Assembly: GCA_903897205.1 (NCBI GenBank)
Contig: CAIUAS010000006.1
Span: forward strand, 1-16,030
Origin: an uncultured Gammaproteobacteria bacterium
GTDB lineage: Bacteria > Pseudomonadota > Gammaproteobacteria > CAIUAS01
Reading direction: 5' to 3'
Length of the DNA stretch: 16,030 nucleotides
Part shown: piece after piece, positions 7,519-15,979 of the stretch
Numbering within the stretch: position 1 is the stretch's first letter
Layout: the number at the start of each line of letters is the position of its first letter
Program-made: the position numbers and the translations under genes
Notes under the pieces: generated by a model
The model's input: the letters and a program-made list of their open reading frames with translations, nothing else
The model's database searches: none
What the model was told of the DNA's origin: nothing

Positions 7519-8616
7519 TTAGCAAATAGTGTTTTCATCTAAATAATCAGCTAACAATTGTGTTAGCTGATTTTGCATTACATCCTCTGCCACACAAGCT
7601 TGGCCTATTGCCTTCAATAAAATGAGCCGTAATTGGCTATTTATATTTTTTTTATCGCCTGCCATTAAGTCCAACATTTGTGCAACAGACAATTCTGCCG
7701 GCAATCTAACCGGTAAGCCTATTTTTATTAGTAAAGTTTTTATTCTTGCAACCTCAGCAGTGGGCAAACACGCCAGGCGGGCTGATAAATCAGCTGCTAA
7801 TAGCATCCCTATTGCAACTGCTTCGCCATGCAGCCATTTGCCATAACCCAAACCCGCCTCAATGGCGTGCCCGAAGCTATGACCTAAATTTAGCAATGCT
7901 CTAATGTCTAACCACTCGTGTTCATCTGCGGCTACTAAGGTCGCTTTGATTTGGCAAGAACGGGCAATCGCATAGGTTAAGGCTTGCGGATCTCTGCTTA
8001 GCAAGCCCTCGATATGGGCCTCTATCCAATCAAAAAAAGCTTTATCGTGAATTAAACCATATTTAATAACTTCGGCAAACCCTTCACGATATTCGCGTTC
8101 GGGTAGCGTGGCAAGGGTATTGATATCAATAATCACTCCACGCGGCTGGTAAAAAGCGCCTATAAAATTTTTACCTAAGGGATGATTGACTGCTGTTTTC
8201 CCGCCGATGCTTGCGTCTACTTGGGCTAATAATGAAGTGGGTACTTGTAGATAGTTTACACCTCGCATATAACAGGCTGCTGCGAACCCTGTCATATCGG
8301 CAATAACGCCTCCCCCTAATGCAAGCAACGTTGTTTTACGTGTGTGCTTTTTTGAAGCCAATTCATCAAAAATTTTAGTGAGTTCTGTTATGTTTTTATA
8401 CTGTTCGCCATCAGGCAACAGCACGTTATCACAGTGATGTGTGTTTAATGTCGCTTGTAATTGTGGCAGATACCACTTGGCAACCGTTTCATTGGAAACA
8501 ATCATCACCTGATGACCACGGATTTGTTCGCTAAACAATGTTTTATTTTGCAATAAACCCGCACCTAAATAGATAGAGTACGGTTGTTTTTCAAGTCCGA
8601 CTGTTATTGTTTGCAT
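7519..8616 (-). CDS. aroB: 3-dehydroquinate synthase
   Basis: Second enzyme of the shikimate pathway, a cytoplasmic NAD- and metal-dependent synthase that cyclises DAHP to 3-dehydroquinate. The 365-residue product is of normal length. It has LPDGEQYKN (68-74), the NAD-binding GGGVIADMTGFAA (101-113), the substrate loop PTSLLAQVDASIGGKTAVN (126-144) with GKNFIGAFYQP, and the three expected metal ligands E182 (GFAEVIKYG), H246 (NLGHSFGH) and H263 (WLHGEA). ATG 8616 is 8 bases after the aroK stop and lacks a clear ribosome-binding site, so translation is probably coupled to aroK. The stop at 7519-7521 is followed by the damX-type gene after a short gap. Confidence 0.97.
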   Translation of the reverse strand: MQTITVGLEKQPYSIYLGAGLLQNKTLFSEQIRGHQVMIVSNETVAKWYLPQLQATLNTHHCDNVLLPDGEQYKNITELTKIFDELASKKHTRKTTLLALGGGVIADMTGFAAACYMRGVNYLQVPTSLLAQVDASIGGKTAVNHPLGKNFIGAFYQPRGVIIDINTLATLPEREYREGFAEVIKYGLIHDKAFFDWIEAHIEGLLSRDPQALTYAIARSCQIKATLVAADEHEWLDIRALLNLGHSFGHAIEAGLGYGKWLHGEAVAIGMLLAADLSARLACLPTAEVARIKTLLIKIGLPVRLPAELSVAQMLDLMAGDKKNINSQLRLILLKAIGQACVAEDVMQNQLTQLLADYLDENTIC

Positions 8617-8624
8617 AAGTATTG

Positions 8625-9161
8625 CTATTGGCTGATTGAATGGATTAAACCCAGCTTGTTTATGATGGTTTCTATAATTATTTCAACACTTTCCCCGTCC
8701 GTTGAGACAATTAAATTGGCTAGCTGGTTATATAAGGGTTCCCGTTGCGTTTGCATTTTCGCTAATGTCTCTTGCCTATTTGGATTATTGAACAACAAGG
8801 GCCGATCGTGCTGGTGCTGTAATCTTGCTATTTGTTGCTCTAGAGACACCTTTAAATAGACAACTTTACCATGGTTGGCGATTAAAACACGATTGCGTGC
8901 AGATAATACGGCTCCGCCACCCGTTGCTAATATAATATTGGGTAAAGCGAGTAACTTTGCAATAGCCTGCTCTTCTCGATAACGAAATCCTTGCTCACCT
9001 TCCTCTTTAAAAATATGGGGAATGTCTGCCTTTGCCTGCTTTACAATTTCTTGATCGCTGTCATAAAAAACCCTATTTAATTTTTTTGCCAACCATTGGC
9101 CTACGGTTGTTTTGCCTGCCCCTGTCGGGCCTATCAAAATTATCTGAGTTAATTTATGCAT
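8625..9161 (-). CDS. aroK: Shikimate kinase
   Basis: Phosphorylates shikimate at the 3-hydroxyl with ATP in the chorismate pathway. The 178-residue product has Walker A GPTGAGKT (11-18), the shikimate- and magnesium-binding D34-S-D36, R60 in GFRYREEQA, the G81-G82-G83 glycine triplet, R120 in the lid (HDRPLL) and R140 (QREPLY). All key residues are in place, and length is typical of AroK. It starts 10 bases after pilQ and ends 8 bases before aroB. No strong ribosome-binding site is seen before ATG 9161, which fits translational coupling within the pil-aro convoy. Confidence 0.97.
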   Translation of the reverse strand: MHKLTQIILIGPTGAGKTTVGQWLAKKLNRVFYDSDQEIVKQAKADIPHIFKEEGEQGFRYREEQAIAKLLALPNIILATGGGAVLSARNRVLIANHGKVVYLKVSLEQQIARLQHQHDRPLLFNNPNRQETLAKMQTQREPLYNQLANLIVSTDGESVEIIIETIINKLGLIHSISQ

Positions 9162-9171
9162 TATTTTGTTG

Positions 9172-10602
9172 CTAAGCAGAATTTAATTGTGATTGTTTAA
9201 TTACTTTGGGGGTAATAAATATTAATAGTTCTTTACGCACATTATTGCTTACTGTATTTCTAAACAAAACACCTACTATTGGCAATGTTCCTAAAAATGG
9301 TACGCGCTTAATGGTTTTGCCTTCTTGTGTTTCATATATACCACCTAACACAATCGTTTGCCCATTATCCACCATCACATGCGTTTCAATACTCCGGGTA
9401 TCAATGGAAGGCACTTGATTAACCAATTTATTAAAATTAGCGTTATCTTGATTAACCTTTAGGGTTAGATTAACTTTACCATCTGGTGTTATCTGCGGTG
9501 TTACAGACAAGCTTAATACGGCATTTTTAAAGGCAATACTAGTTGCACCGCTAGAAGCCGATTCAGGATAGGGTATTTCTGAGCCTGATTGAATAACCGC
9601 TGCTTGTTGATCGGCGGTTACTATGCGAGGACTAGAAATTATTTGCCCCTCGCCTTCGCTTTCCATAGCGGACAACTCCAAATCAAGTAAGGTACCCGGC
9701 CCAAGGCGTGCTAATGCAAGCCCAATCGATGCAGGGCCAACCCCGGTGGCGCTGCCGGTGGAAGGTAAATCAACATTGAGGCGATTTGCTAGGGTTGCAC
9801 CATAAGCATTGGGATTGTTGCCAACCGGCATGGATCCGGCATTGATGGAATCGGCGCCTACTAAAGTTCCAGACATATGGTTCGGTTTGGTTATGCCAAA
9901 CCGAACCCCCATTTCCTGAGCAAAGTTACTATCAATATTGACAATGCGTGCTTCAATCAAAACCTGTTTCACAGGAACATCCAATTGACGGATAAGCTGG
10001 TGAATTTCCACTAATCGCGTTGGTAGATCTTGCACCCAAATAGTGTTAGTGCGGTTATCTACACTCACATTTCCGCGCCTAGACAATAAAGAACCCGAAG
10101 GAGCCCCTCCTTGCGCTTTTAGTAAAGCGGCGATATCGGCTGCTTTGCCATAATTAATTTGAATTAAATCGGAATTTAAAGGCCCTAAATCTTGTATCTG
10201 TTGCGCTGCTTCTAATGCTTGTTTTTCTTGATTAGCAAGCTCTTTTATAGGCGCTATATAAATAATGTTACCGATATTTTTTTTGCCTAATCCTTGGGTT
10301 TGTAAAATAATATTTAATGCTTCCTGCCAAGGAATATTTTCTAAATGCAGGGTTACGCTGCCATTAACGCTATCACTAGTCACCATATTCAGACGGGTAA
10401 ATTGCGCTAATAATTGCAGTACCGAACGTACTTTTATATCTTGAAAATCTAGTGAAATTAACTCTTTATTGGTTGTTACTATTTTTCCATTCGCGGTTTC
10501 GGCTTGAATCGATTGCAAACTTGGTTTGATGGGATTGGCATAGGTAATACTACTAAAAAATAGTAATGCTAATAATAAAACTCTAAAGGTTTCCCTTGTC
10601 AT
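9172..10602 (-). CDS. pilQ: Type IV pilus secretin PilQ, short form
   Basis: Forms the outer-membrane ring through which the pilus passes. The 476-residue product starts with a signal peptide (TFRVLLLALLFFSSITYA, likely cut after A22). An STN-type domain (about 49-99, LISLDFQDIKVRSVLQLLAQF) follows, then a secretin N1 domain (about 144-209) and the secretin barrel domain (about 211-467), ending in the hallmark VPFLGTLPIVGVLF and KELLIFITPKVI. Many pilus secretins are near 600-770 residues and carry AMIN peptidoglycan-binding domains before STN; none is present here. The frame extends to TTG 10620, but GGAG (10614-10611) sits 8 bases before ATG 10602, which gives the correct start. It lies 24 bases after pilP and 10 before aroK. 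Confidence 0.96.
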   Translation of the reverse strand: MTRETFRVLLLALLFFSSITYANPIKPSLQSIQAETANGKIVTTNKELISLDFQDIKVRSVLQLLAQFTRLNMVTSDSVNGSVTLHLENIPWQEALNIILQTQGLGKKNIGNIIYIAPIKELANQEKQALEAAQQIQDLGPLNSDLIQINYGKAADIAALLKAQGGAPSGSLLSRRGNVSVDNRTNTIWVQDLPTRLVEIHQLIRQLDVPVKQVLIEARIVNIDSNFAQEMGVRFGITKPNHMSGTLVGADSINAGSMPVGNNPNAYGATLANRLNVDLPSTGSATGVGPASIGLALARLGPGTLLDLELSAMESEGEGQIISSPRIVTADQQAAVIQSGSEIPYPESASSGATSIAFKNAVLSLSVTPQITPDGKVNLTLKVNQDNANFNKLVNQVPSIDTRSIETHVMVDNGQTIVLGGIYETQEGKTIKRVPFLGTLPIVGVLFRNTVSNNVRKELLIFITPKVIKQSQLNSA

Positions 10603-10626
10603 GCGTAAAACTCCAATCAATTTAGG

Positions 10627-11166
10627 TTATTTTGCTTTAGCAAATTTAGTAGGCGAGTTCATTCTTAAGGTTAGGTGCTGTGCTTTCAGGTTATTACCAG
10701 CGTTCACGGGCTCTAGAATATCAATCTGTTTTGCATGAATTGCGCTTATCTTGCCATTATTTTGTCCTAAGTATCCCGCTACCGTGCTTTGATAAAGCTT
10801 ACCATCGGGTGCCGTAATTAATGCCCACGCCTGTTGTTCACGGGTAATTACCCCCACTAAATGTAAAGCATCTAAGGGAAATCTTTCTAAGGGATCTTTA
10901 AGGCGATTTTCGTTAGAAAGTTGTATCACATTCGGTTGAAAAGGACTGCGCAACTGCTCAGAGGTATATTTAGGGATAGGATAATTTTTTATTATAGGCA
11001 AAGCGGATAACGCAGGTGATGCGTTTGCCTTTGCATTTGCTATATCGCGTTCAACTGTTTTGTTATGTTGCTTATTAGAACATCCAGCCAAGCTCATCAC
11101 AACAGCTAACAAGCATAGTGTAATAAACCATTTATTTTGATGCTTAGCAAACTTTGTTAAACACAT
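10627..11166 (-). CDS. pilP: Type IV pilus inner-membrane lipoprotein PilP
   Basis: Links the PilN/PilO inner-membrane complex to the PilQ secretin across the periplasm. The 179-residue product has a lipoprotein signal ending in lipobox L26-A-G-C29, a disordered, Asn/Ala/Lys-rich linker, and the PilP beta domain starting near TSEQLRSPFQPN. That domain includes the family's RFPLDALHLVGVI stretch, followed by WALITAPDGKLYQSTVAGYLGQNNGKI. It begins 6 bases after the pilO stop, with GAGGA very close to ATG 11166 (about 3 bases between), so translation is probably coupled to pilO. Confidence 0.95.
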   Translation of the reverse strand: MCLTKFAKHQNKWFITLCLLAVVMSLAGCSNKQHNKTVERDIANAKANASPALSALPIIKNYPIPKYTSEQLRSPFQPNVIQLSNENRLKDPLERFPLDALHLVGVITREQQAWALITAPDGKLYQSTVAGYLGQNNGKISAIHAKQIDILEPVNAGNNLKAQHLTLRMNSPTKFAKAK

Positions 11167-11172
11167 AATTCC

Positions 11173-11796
11173 TCATTGGTTATGGGTCAGCGCGTCCGGA
11201 TAACGATAAGTTTCGGCAGTTACATTCATCATCAGGCGTTCATCCGCTAGTTCAATCGATTCCATTGATTTTTCTGCTTTATATGGCTCGACATTAAAAT
11301 CTTGCAAGATCACAATCCGATTTAATTGCGCCAGCTGGCTTACGAATAAACTTAGCTGATGGTAATTACCGATAACGGAGATTTGAATCGGTAATTGAAT
11401 AAAAAAATTTCCGTGCTGCTCCGGCAATGGTTTAAACAATTGAAACCGCAGTCCATTGGCAATTCCAATTTTGGAAATATCTTCTAATAAGCTGGGTATT
11501 TCTGTGCTATTCGGCAATTGATGAACCAGGGTTGTTAGTATTTTTTGCATTTGTATTAATTGCTGCTGATATGCAGGTAAGTTACCTGCTTGAGCTGCTT
11601 TATTTTTAAAATCAAGGCGTAATTTTTCTGCTTGTTGTTCAGCCTTATTTAATTTTGCAAGCTGTATGCTACTATCAAACCAATATCCTAAAATTAATAT
11701 CAATAAGCAGCTACTGATAATTACGCTAAGCTTAATGGGTAATGGCCAAATGGCAAGATTATTTAAATTGAGTTCATTCAGGTTAAAATTTTTCAT
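11173..11796 (-). CDS. pilO: Type IV pilus inner-membrane protein PilO
   Basis: Partner of PilN in the alignment complex. The 207-residue bitopic protein has a short cytoplasmic N-terminus (FNLNELNLNNLAIWPLPIK), a membrane helix at about 23-40, a periplasmic coiled coil at about 44-90 (LNKAEQQAEKLRLDFKNKAAQ), and a ferredoxin-like C-terminal domain with the FxQLPIQISVIGNYHQLSLFVSQLAQLNRIVILQDF pattern split over about 133-170. Its ATG shares bases with the pilN stop (ATGA, 11796-11793), a four-base overlap that implies coupled translation. Confidence 0.95.
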   Translation of the reverse strand: MKNFNLNELNLNNLAIWPLPIKLSVIISSCLLILILGYWFDSSIQLAKLNKAEQQAEKLRLDFKNKAAQAGNLPAYQQQLIQMQKILTTLVHQLPNSTEIPSLLEDISKIGIANGLRFQLFKPLPEQHGNFFIQLPIQISVIGNYHQLSLFVSQLAQLNRIVILQDFNVEPYKAEKSMESIELADERLMMNVTAETYRYPDALTHNQ

Positions 11797-12395
11797 AGCT
11801 TACTTTGCTTTTTAATTTTATTAGTGTCTTCAGTGGCTATTTTATTATTTTCTTTGAAGGGATTTAATTTCAGCGCTAAAGAAAAATCATTACTATAAAC
11901 ATTAGCGGCTGAATTAGTTTGAATTTGGCTTAATAATGCCTGGCTTGCCCAAGATAATGTTTCTAAGCTACGCATGAAAGTAGAGATATGCGCATTCGAT
12001 TCAGCTTTTCCTATCAGCTGAATGGTATCGTCAATACGTTTGATACTTGTTAAGTAAATGCCTTTGGGTATTGTTTTTACTATATCATTAAATATATATA
12101 CGGTCTGAGATCGATTTGCTTGTAATTTATCGATTACATTAATACGTTCGGTGATGATTTGTTGTTGTGTTCTTACTTGATCAATATCACCCAGCTGTTT
12201 ATTTAACTGATTAATTTCTCGTTCATAAATTTTATTGACTCTACTTTGATTGCTTATGGCATTAGCAAGTATAAAATGACTAATCCCTATCAACAGGAGA
12301 GTTATTACCAGCGCTGTCGCCCAACTAATAAAAAATTCCTGCTTGCGCTGTTCGCGCCGCTGTTCACGCCACGCGATAAGATTAATTTGTTTCAT
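11793..12395 (-). CDS. pilN: Type IV pilus inner-membrane protein PilN
   Basis: Bitopic inner-membrane protein that docks PilM through its cytoplasmic tail. The tail begins MKQINLIAWREQRREQR, a clear version of the conserved INLLPWR PilM-binding motif. A membrane helix follows at about 25-45, then a coiled coil (INQLNKQLGDIDQVRTQQQIITERINVID, broken by few hydrophilic turns) and the periplasmic domain with SQTVYIFNDIVKTIPKGIYLTSI. The 200-residue length is normal; the Lys/Asn-rich end (NNKIATEDTNKIKKQ) looks disordered. It starts 12 bases after pilM and overlaps pilO by four bases. Confidence 0.95.
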   Translation of the reverse strand: MKQINLIAWREQRREQRKQEFFISWATALVITLLLIGISHFILANAISNQSRVNKIYEREINQLNKQLGDIDQVRTQQQIITERINVIDKLQANRSQTVYIFNDIVKTIPKGIYLTSIKRIDDTIQLIGKAESNAHISTFMRSLETLSWASQALLSQIQTNSAANVYSNDFSLALKLNPFKENNKIATEDTNKIKKQSKL

Positions 12396-12407
12396 GTTAT
12401 TAACTCA

Positions 12408-13490
12408 TCATCCAAAATTACGCATGGCTAGCCCTGAACAGAGCAGCAACCCCGCCGCCTCTTGCTTGAGCAAAGTTGCATCAATCGTTGGCGCGATTGT
12501 CATATTAAAGAAAGGATTAGCTATGGCTACTTTGATCTTTAATTGTTCAGCGATTTTTTCAGCCAGCCCAGCTAAATAGGCACTGCCGCCGGCTAAGATA
12601 AAATAATTAATTTCTGCCTGTTGCGCTGTTGAAAAAAAGAATTGCAGAGCACGGCGGATTTGTGAGATCACCCCTTCTCTAAAAGGCTCCAAGACTTCGT
12701 TAATGTAATTTTCTGGTAAATTATTATTTATTTTAGCTTGCTCTGCTTCTTGAAATGATAAGTTATAGCGTTGCTGAATAAGTTTGGTTAACTGTTCACT
12801 ACCAAAATTTTCACTGCGCATAAAAATGATATTATTATTTTGCAAAATAATCAGCGATAAACCTAGCGCAGTAAACATGCATACGGCTACCGTTTGTTGA
12901 TTGCCTTGTTCTGGCCATTCCCAGCGTAACAATTGACATGCACGTTCTATCGCATAAGATTCAACATCGACTACTTTTACTTGCATGCCTCCTGCTGCAA
13001 TAGCGGCGATGCGTGACGCCACCTTATCCTTATGCGAAGCCACTAATAAGATATCAACTAAGTGTTGATTTTTATTATTAGTCCCTAATACTTGAAAATC
13101 TAAACTAACTTCTTCAAGCGGATGCGGTAGATGTTGTTCTGCTTCAAACGGGATCAAATTTTCCAGTTGCGTTTCACTTAATGAACTCTCCATCTGAATA
13201 ATTTTGCTAATAACGGCGTTATCGGGTAATGCAATGGCGACCTGCTGAATTTTTCCTTTGGTGTGTGCAACCAGTTGTTTAACTGCGTCTGTTATTGCGC
13301 GACTATTTTTAATTTCTTTTTCGACAACAGCACCTGCAGGCAAAGGCACTGTGGCATAATGTTCTACATAAAACTGCTCATCGGCTTTTTTCAAACATAA
13401 CAGTTTAAGACTTGAAGCTCCGATATGCAGCCCTGCTATTAGCGGGGCTTTAAAGTTAAGATGGCTTTTAATAGCGTTGAATATCTGCAT
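12408..13490 (-). CDS. pilM: Type IV pilus assembly protein PilM, actin-like ATPase
   Basis: A cytoplasmic FtsA/actin-fold protein that binds the PilN tail and anchors the alignment complex. The 360-residue product has the phosphate-1 region AGLHIGASSLKLL (about 19-31), a middle domain with the LIPFEAEQHLPHPLEEVSLDFQVL block typical of PilM split across about 130-150, and the C-terminal adenosine motif FILAGGSAYLAGLAEKIAEQL. In phosphate-1, where many relatives have Asp or Glu (GIDI, GLEI), this protein has His. As first gene of the pil-aro-damX-hemE convoy it is read from the short divergent region shared with mrcA. AAGGAA abuts ATG 13490 closely, so the ribosome-binding site is not ideal, but no better start is visible. 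Confidence 0.95.
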   Translation of the reverse strand: MQIFNAIKSHLNFKAPLIAGLHIGASSLKLLCLKKADEQFYVEHYATVPLPAGAVVEKEIKNSRAITDAVKQLVAHTKGKIQQVAIALPDNAVISKIIQMESSLSETQLENLIPFEAEQHLPHPLEEVSLDFQVLGTNNKNQHLVDILLVASHKDKVASRIAAIAAGGMQVKVVDVESYAIERACQLLRWEWPEQGNQQTVAVCMFTALGLSLIILQNNNIIFMRSENFGSEQLTKLIQQRYNLSFQEAEQAKINNNLPENYINEVLEPFREGVISQIRRALQFFFSTAQQAEINYFILAGGSAYLAGLAEKIAEQLKIKVAIANPFFNMTIAPTIDATLLKQEAAGLLLCSGLAMRNFG

Positions 13491-13527
13491 TTCCTTAGTA
13501 ATATTTCCTAATTTCTAGGCTATGAGA

Positions 13528-13555
13528 TATTATGTTGCACTTCTTTATTTGTAAA
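13528..13555. promoter_or_regulatory. Divergent pilM/mrcA promoter region with overlapping -10 elements
   Basis: For pilM (minus strand), TTTACA (13555-13550) and CATAAT (13534-13529) match the sigma-70 elements at five of six positions each, though the spacer is only 15 bases. On the plus strand, TATTAT (13528-13533) is a possible -10 for mrcA with no clear -35. The same few bases would serve both directions, so the two promoters would compete. If the plus-strand -10 is used, translation of mrcA must begin at ATG 13565 rather than ATG 13532. Confidence 0.35.
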
Positions 13556-13564
13556 CGAACATTT

Positions 13565-15946
13565 ATGAAAATTACTAGCGGTATATTACGTAGTATCTTA
13601 TGGATGCTGTTTAGCTTGCTCATTACGGCTACTATTTTAGGCAGTTTTACTTATCTTTATTTGGATAGCCAATTACCTGATGTGCAAGCCTTGAAAGATG
13701 TGCAATTGCCAGTTCCTTTGCGGGTGTATACAAGCGATGGACAATTACTTGCTGAATTTGGTGAAATTAGTCGTAATCCGGTTCCATTTAAGCAAGTTCC
13801 TCCTATGTTAGTTAAAGCAATTTTAGCAACAGAAGATCAACGTTTTTTTGAACACTCGGGAGTAGATATATTTGGTTTATTACGCGCAACTGGCGAATTA
13901 TTGTTAACGGGCACTAAATCTCAAGGCGGTAGTACCATTACTATGCAAGTCGCGCGTAATTTTTACTTAACTCGCAAAAAAACTTTTATTCGAAAATTAA
14001 CCGAAATTTTATTATCCCTTAAAATAGAAAGAGAATTATCCAAAGAACAAATTCTTGAACTTTATCTTAATAAGATTTATTTAGGTAATCGTGCCTATGG
14101 TGTCGATGCGGCCGCTCAAGTTTATTATGGCAAACCACTCAATCAATTGACCTTACCTGAGCTTGCTATGATTGCCGGTCTTCCTAAAGCGCCCTCCACT
14201 ATTAATCCGTTGGCTAACCCAATCGCTGCAAAAGATAGGCGCGATCATGTGTTAACGCGTATGCATGATTTAGGTGAAATTAATGATAAAACCTATCATG
14301 CCGCTATTAATACGCCGTTGGCCGCCTCATATCACGGCCCTACTGTTCCTGTGCATGCACCTTATGTAGCGGAAATGGTACGAGACATGATGATAACGAG
14401 TTTTGGCGATGATGCTTATAGTAAAGGTTATAGCGTTTACACCACTATCAATAGCCAGCAACAAGAAGCGGCTAATCAAGCTTTACGTAATGCGCTTTTA
14501 GCCTACGACCGTCGCCATGGTTATCGCGGCCCCGAGCATAATATAGGCCCTTATGCGGCCGCCAACCTACCTAAATGGGAAATTATTTTAACGCGTATTC
14601 CTAGTATAAATGGGCTGCAACCAGCAGCAGTTACTAGCATCGATGAAAAATCAGTCACTGCATTATTAAGCAATGGCACCCAAATTATTATTCCTTGGCA
14701 AGGACTTTCCTGGGCGAGCCCACAGCAAAAAAGCGGTTGGCCTGGACGCGCTCCTAAAACTGCCAGTGATATTTTAAAGGTTGGCGCTATTATCCGGGTG
14801 CAACCACAGAATGGTTCTTGGCAACTGGCGCAAATACCTCGCATTGAAGGCGCCCTCATTGCTTTAGCACCACAAACTGGCGGGATCACTGCCTTAGTCG
14901 GCGGATTTGATTTTCGTAAAAGTAAATTCAATCGGGTTACTCAGGCCCAAAGACAACCAGGCTCTGGTTTTAAACCTTTCATTTATGCCGCTGCGCTAGC
15001 TAAAGGCTTTACGTTGGCCAGTGAATTTAATAACGCGCCCTTAGTGTTTACCGTACCAGGCCAGGATAAATTATGGCGTCCGCAAAATGATGATCATACG
15101 TTTGGCGGTCCTACTCGTTTACGTTATGCGTTAGCACAATCGATTAATTTAGTTTCCGTACGAGTATTGCAAGCGATTGGAGTTCCCTATGCGATTGCTT
15201 ATGCGGAGCGTTTTGGCTTTGATAAAAAGCAATTGCCTGATAATTTAACCTTAGCGCTTGGCACAGCGGATGTCACGCCTTTACAAATGGCTAGGGCGTA
15301 TGCTGTTTTTGCAAACGGTGGGTATCGTATTAATCCATATGTGATTGATCATATTACAGATAACCAAGAAAAAACGGTTTATCAGTCCCAACCCAAGACA
15401 GCCTGTGTTAACAATTGCAATGATATTAATGAAGATTCTTCTCAAGGCAGTAGTCAATATGCTCCTCGCTCCGTTCCTATTCAGGTAGCTTTTTTAATGA
15501 CATCAGCACTGCAAAGTGTGACTAAAAATGGGACGGGGTATGCCGTTGCTAGTTTAGGCCGTTCAGATTTAGCGGGCAAAACAGGGACGACTAACGATAA
15601 TATTGATACTTGGTTTACTGGCTTTAATAGCGATGTAGTTGCGTCTACTTGGGTGGGTTTTGATCAACCTGAATCAGTGCATGAATTTGGCTCTAAAGCC
15701 GCTTTGCCAATGTGGATTGATTTCATGAAAGTAGCGCTTGCGGGTAAGGCGGAACACACTTTACCCATACCCGCTGGCATTGTGACAGCGCAGATTGATT
15801 CTGCTACGGGCTTATTAGCGCCTTCAGGTGATCCCAACGCTATGACAGAATATTTCCGTAGTGATACGGTACCTCAGCAACAGGCGCCGCCGGTGGTTAA
15901 TGGTGCGCCTGGAAATAATACGACAAGTTCGGAGCCGTTATTTTAA
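13565..15946 (+). CDS. mrcA: Penicillin-binding protein 1A, bifunctional glycosyltransferase/transpeptidase
   Basis: Polymerises and cross-links peptidoglycan from lipid II at the periplasmic face (also called ponA). The 793 residues comprise a short cytoplasmic tail and one membrane helix (about 7-34), then a GT51 glycosyltransferase domain with catalytic E90 in EDQRFFEHSGVD, GGSTITMQVARNF, RKLTEILLSLKIER and LYLNKIYLGNRAYGVDAAAQVYYG. Next come the PBP1A-type OB insert and a transpeptidase domain with S467-G-F-K470, S526-I-N528 and K672-T-G674. All catalytic motifs are intact. The C-terminal tail is Pro/Asn/Ser-rich. The frame has an earlier ATG at 13532; I prefer 13565 because MKITSGILRSILW resembles other PBP1A starts and 13532 overlaps a possible -10. 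Neither has a good ribosome-binding site. Divergent from pilM, an arrangement conserved in related bacteria. Confidence 0.95.
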   Translation: MKITSGILRSILWMLFSLLITATILGSFTYLYLDSQLPDVQALKDVQLPVPLRVYTSDGQLLAEFGEISRNPVPFKQVPPMLVKAILATEDQRFFEHSGVDIFGLLRATGELLLTGTKSQGGSTITMQVARNFYLTRKKTFIRKLTEILLSLKIERELSKEQILELYLNKIYLGNRAYGVDAAAQVYYGKPLNQLTLPELAMIAGLPKAPSTINPLANPIAAKDRRDHVLTRMHDLGEINDKTYHAAINTPLAASYHGPTVPVHAPYVAEMVRDMMITSFGDDAYSKGYSVYTTINSQQQEAANQALRNALLAYDRRHGYRGPEHNIGPYAAANLPKWEIILTRIPSINGLQPAAVTSIDEKSVTALLSNGTQIIIPWQGLSWASPQQKSGWPGRAPKTASDILKVGAIIRVQPQNGSWQLAQIPRIEGALIALAPQTGGITALVGGFDFRKSKFNRVTQAQRQPGSGFKPFIYAAALAKGFTLASEFNNAPLVFTVPGQDKLWRPQNDDHTFGGPTRLRYALAQSINLVSVRVLQAIGVPYAIAYAERFGFDKKQLPDNLTLALGTADVTPLQMARAYAVFANGGYRINPYVIDHITDNQEKTVYQSQPKTACVNNCNDINEDSSQGSSQYAPRSVPIQVAFLMTSALQSVTKNGTGYAVASLGRSDLAGKTGTTNDNIDTWFTGFNSDVVASTWVGFDQPESVHEFGSKAALPMWIDFMKVALAGKAEHTLPIPAGIVTAQIDSATGLLAPSGDPNAMTEYFRSDTVPQQQAPPVVNGAPGNNTTSSEPLF

Positions 15947-15950
15947 ATGC

Positions 15951-15979
15951 AAAGTGATTTGCCTTGGGCAAATCATTTT
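15951..15979. terminator. Bidirectional stem-loop terminator after mrcA
   Basis: Bases 15951-15963 pair with 15967-15979 around a 3-base TTG loop: 13 pairs including one G-T. The core GATTTGCC/GGCAAATC is perfect. The stem ends in TTTT on the plus strand and begins with AAA, so it can act in both directions. It starts 5 bases after the mrcA stop and contains the stop codon of the converging minus-strand gene. Confidence 0.75.

Noticed and set aside
7496..7525. TTG 7525 as start of the damX-type gene, giving overlap with aroB
   Set aside because: The AAGGAG ribosome-binding site at 7511-7506 lies downstream of that TTG and serves ATG 7495.
10603..10620. TTG 10620 as start of pilQ
   Set aside because: GGAG at 10614-10611 lies inside that extension and is spaced 8 bases from ATG 10602, which also gives a cleaner signal peptide.
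14551..14931. 126-codon minus-strand open frame
   Set aside because: It lies wholly antisense to the OB/transpeptidase part of PBP1A, whose motifs are intact; it is a shadow.
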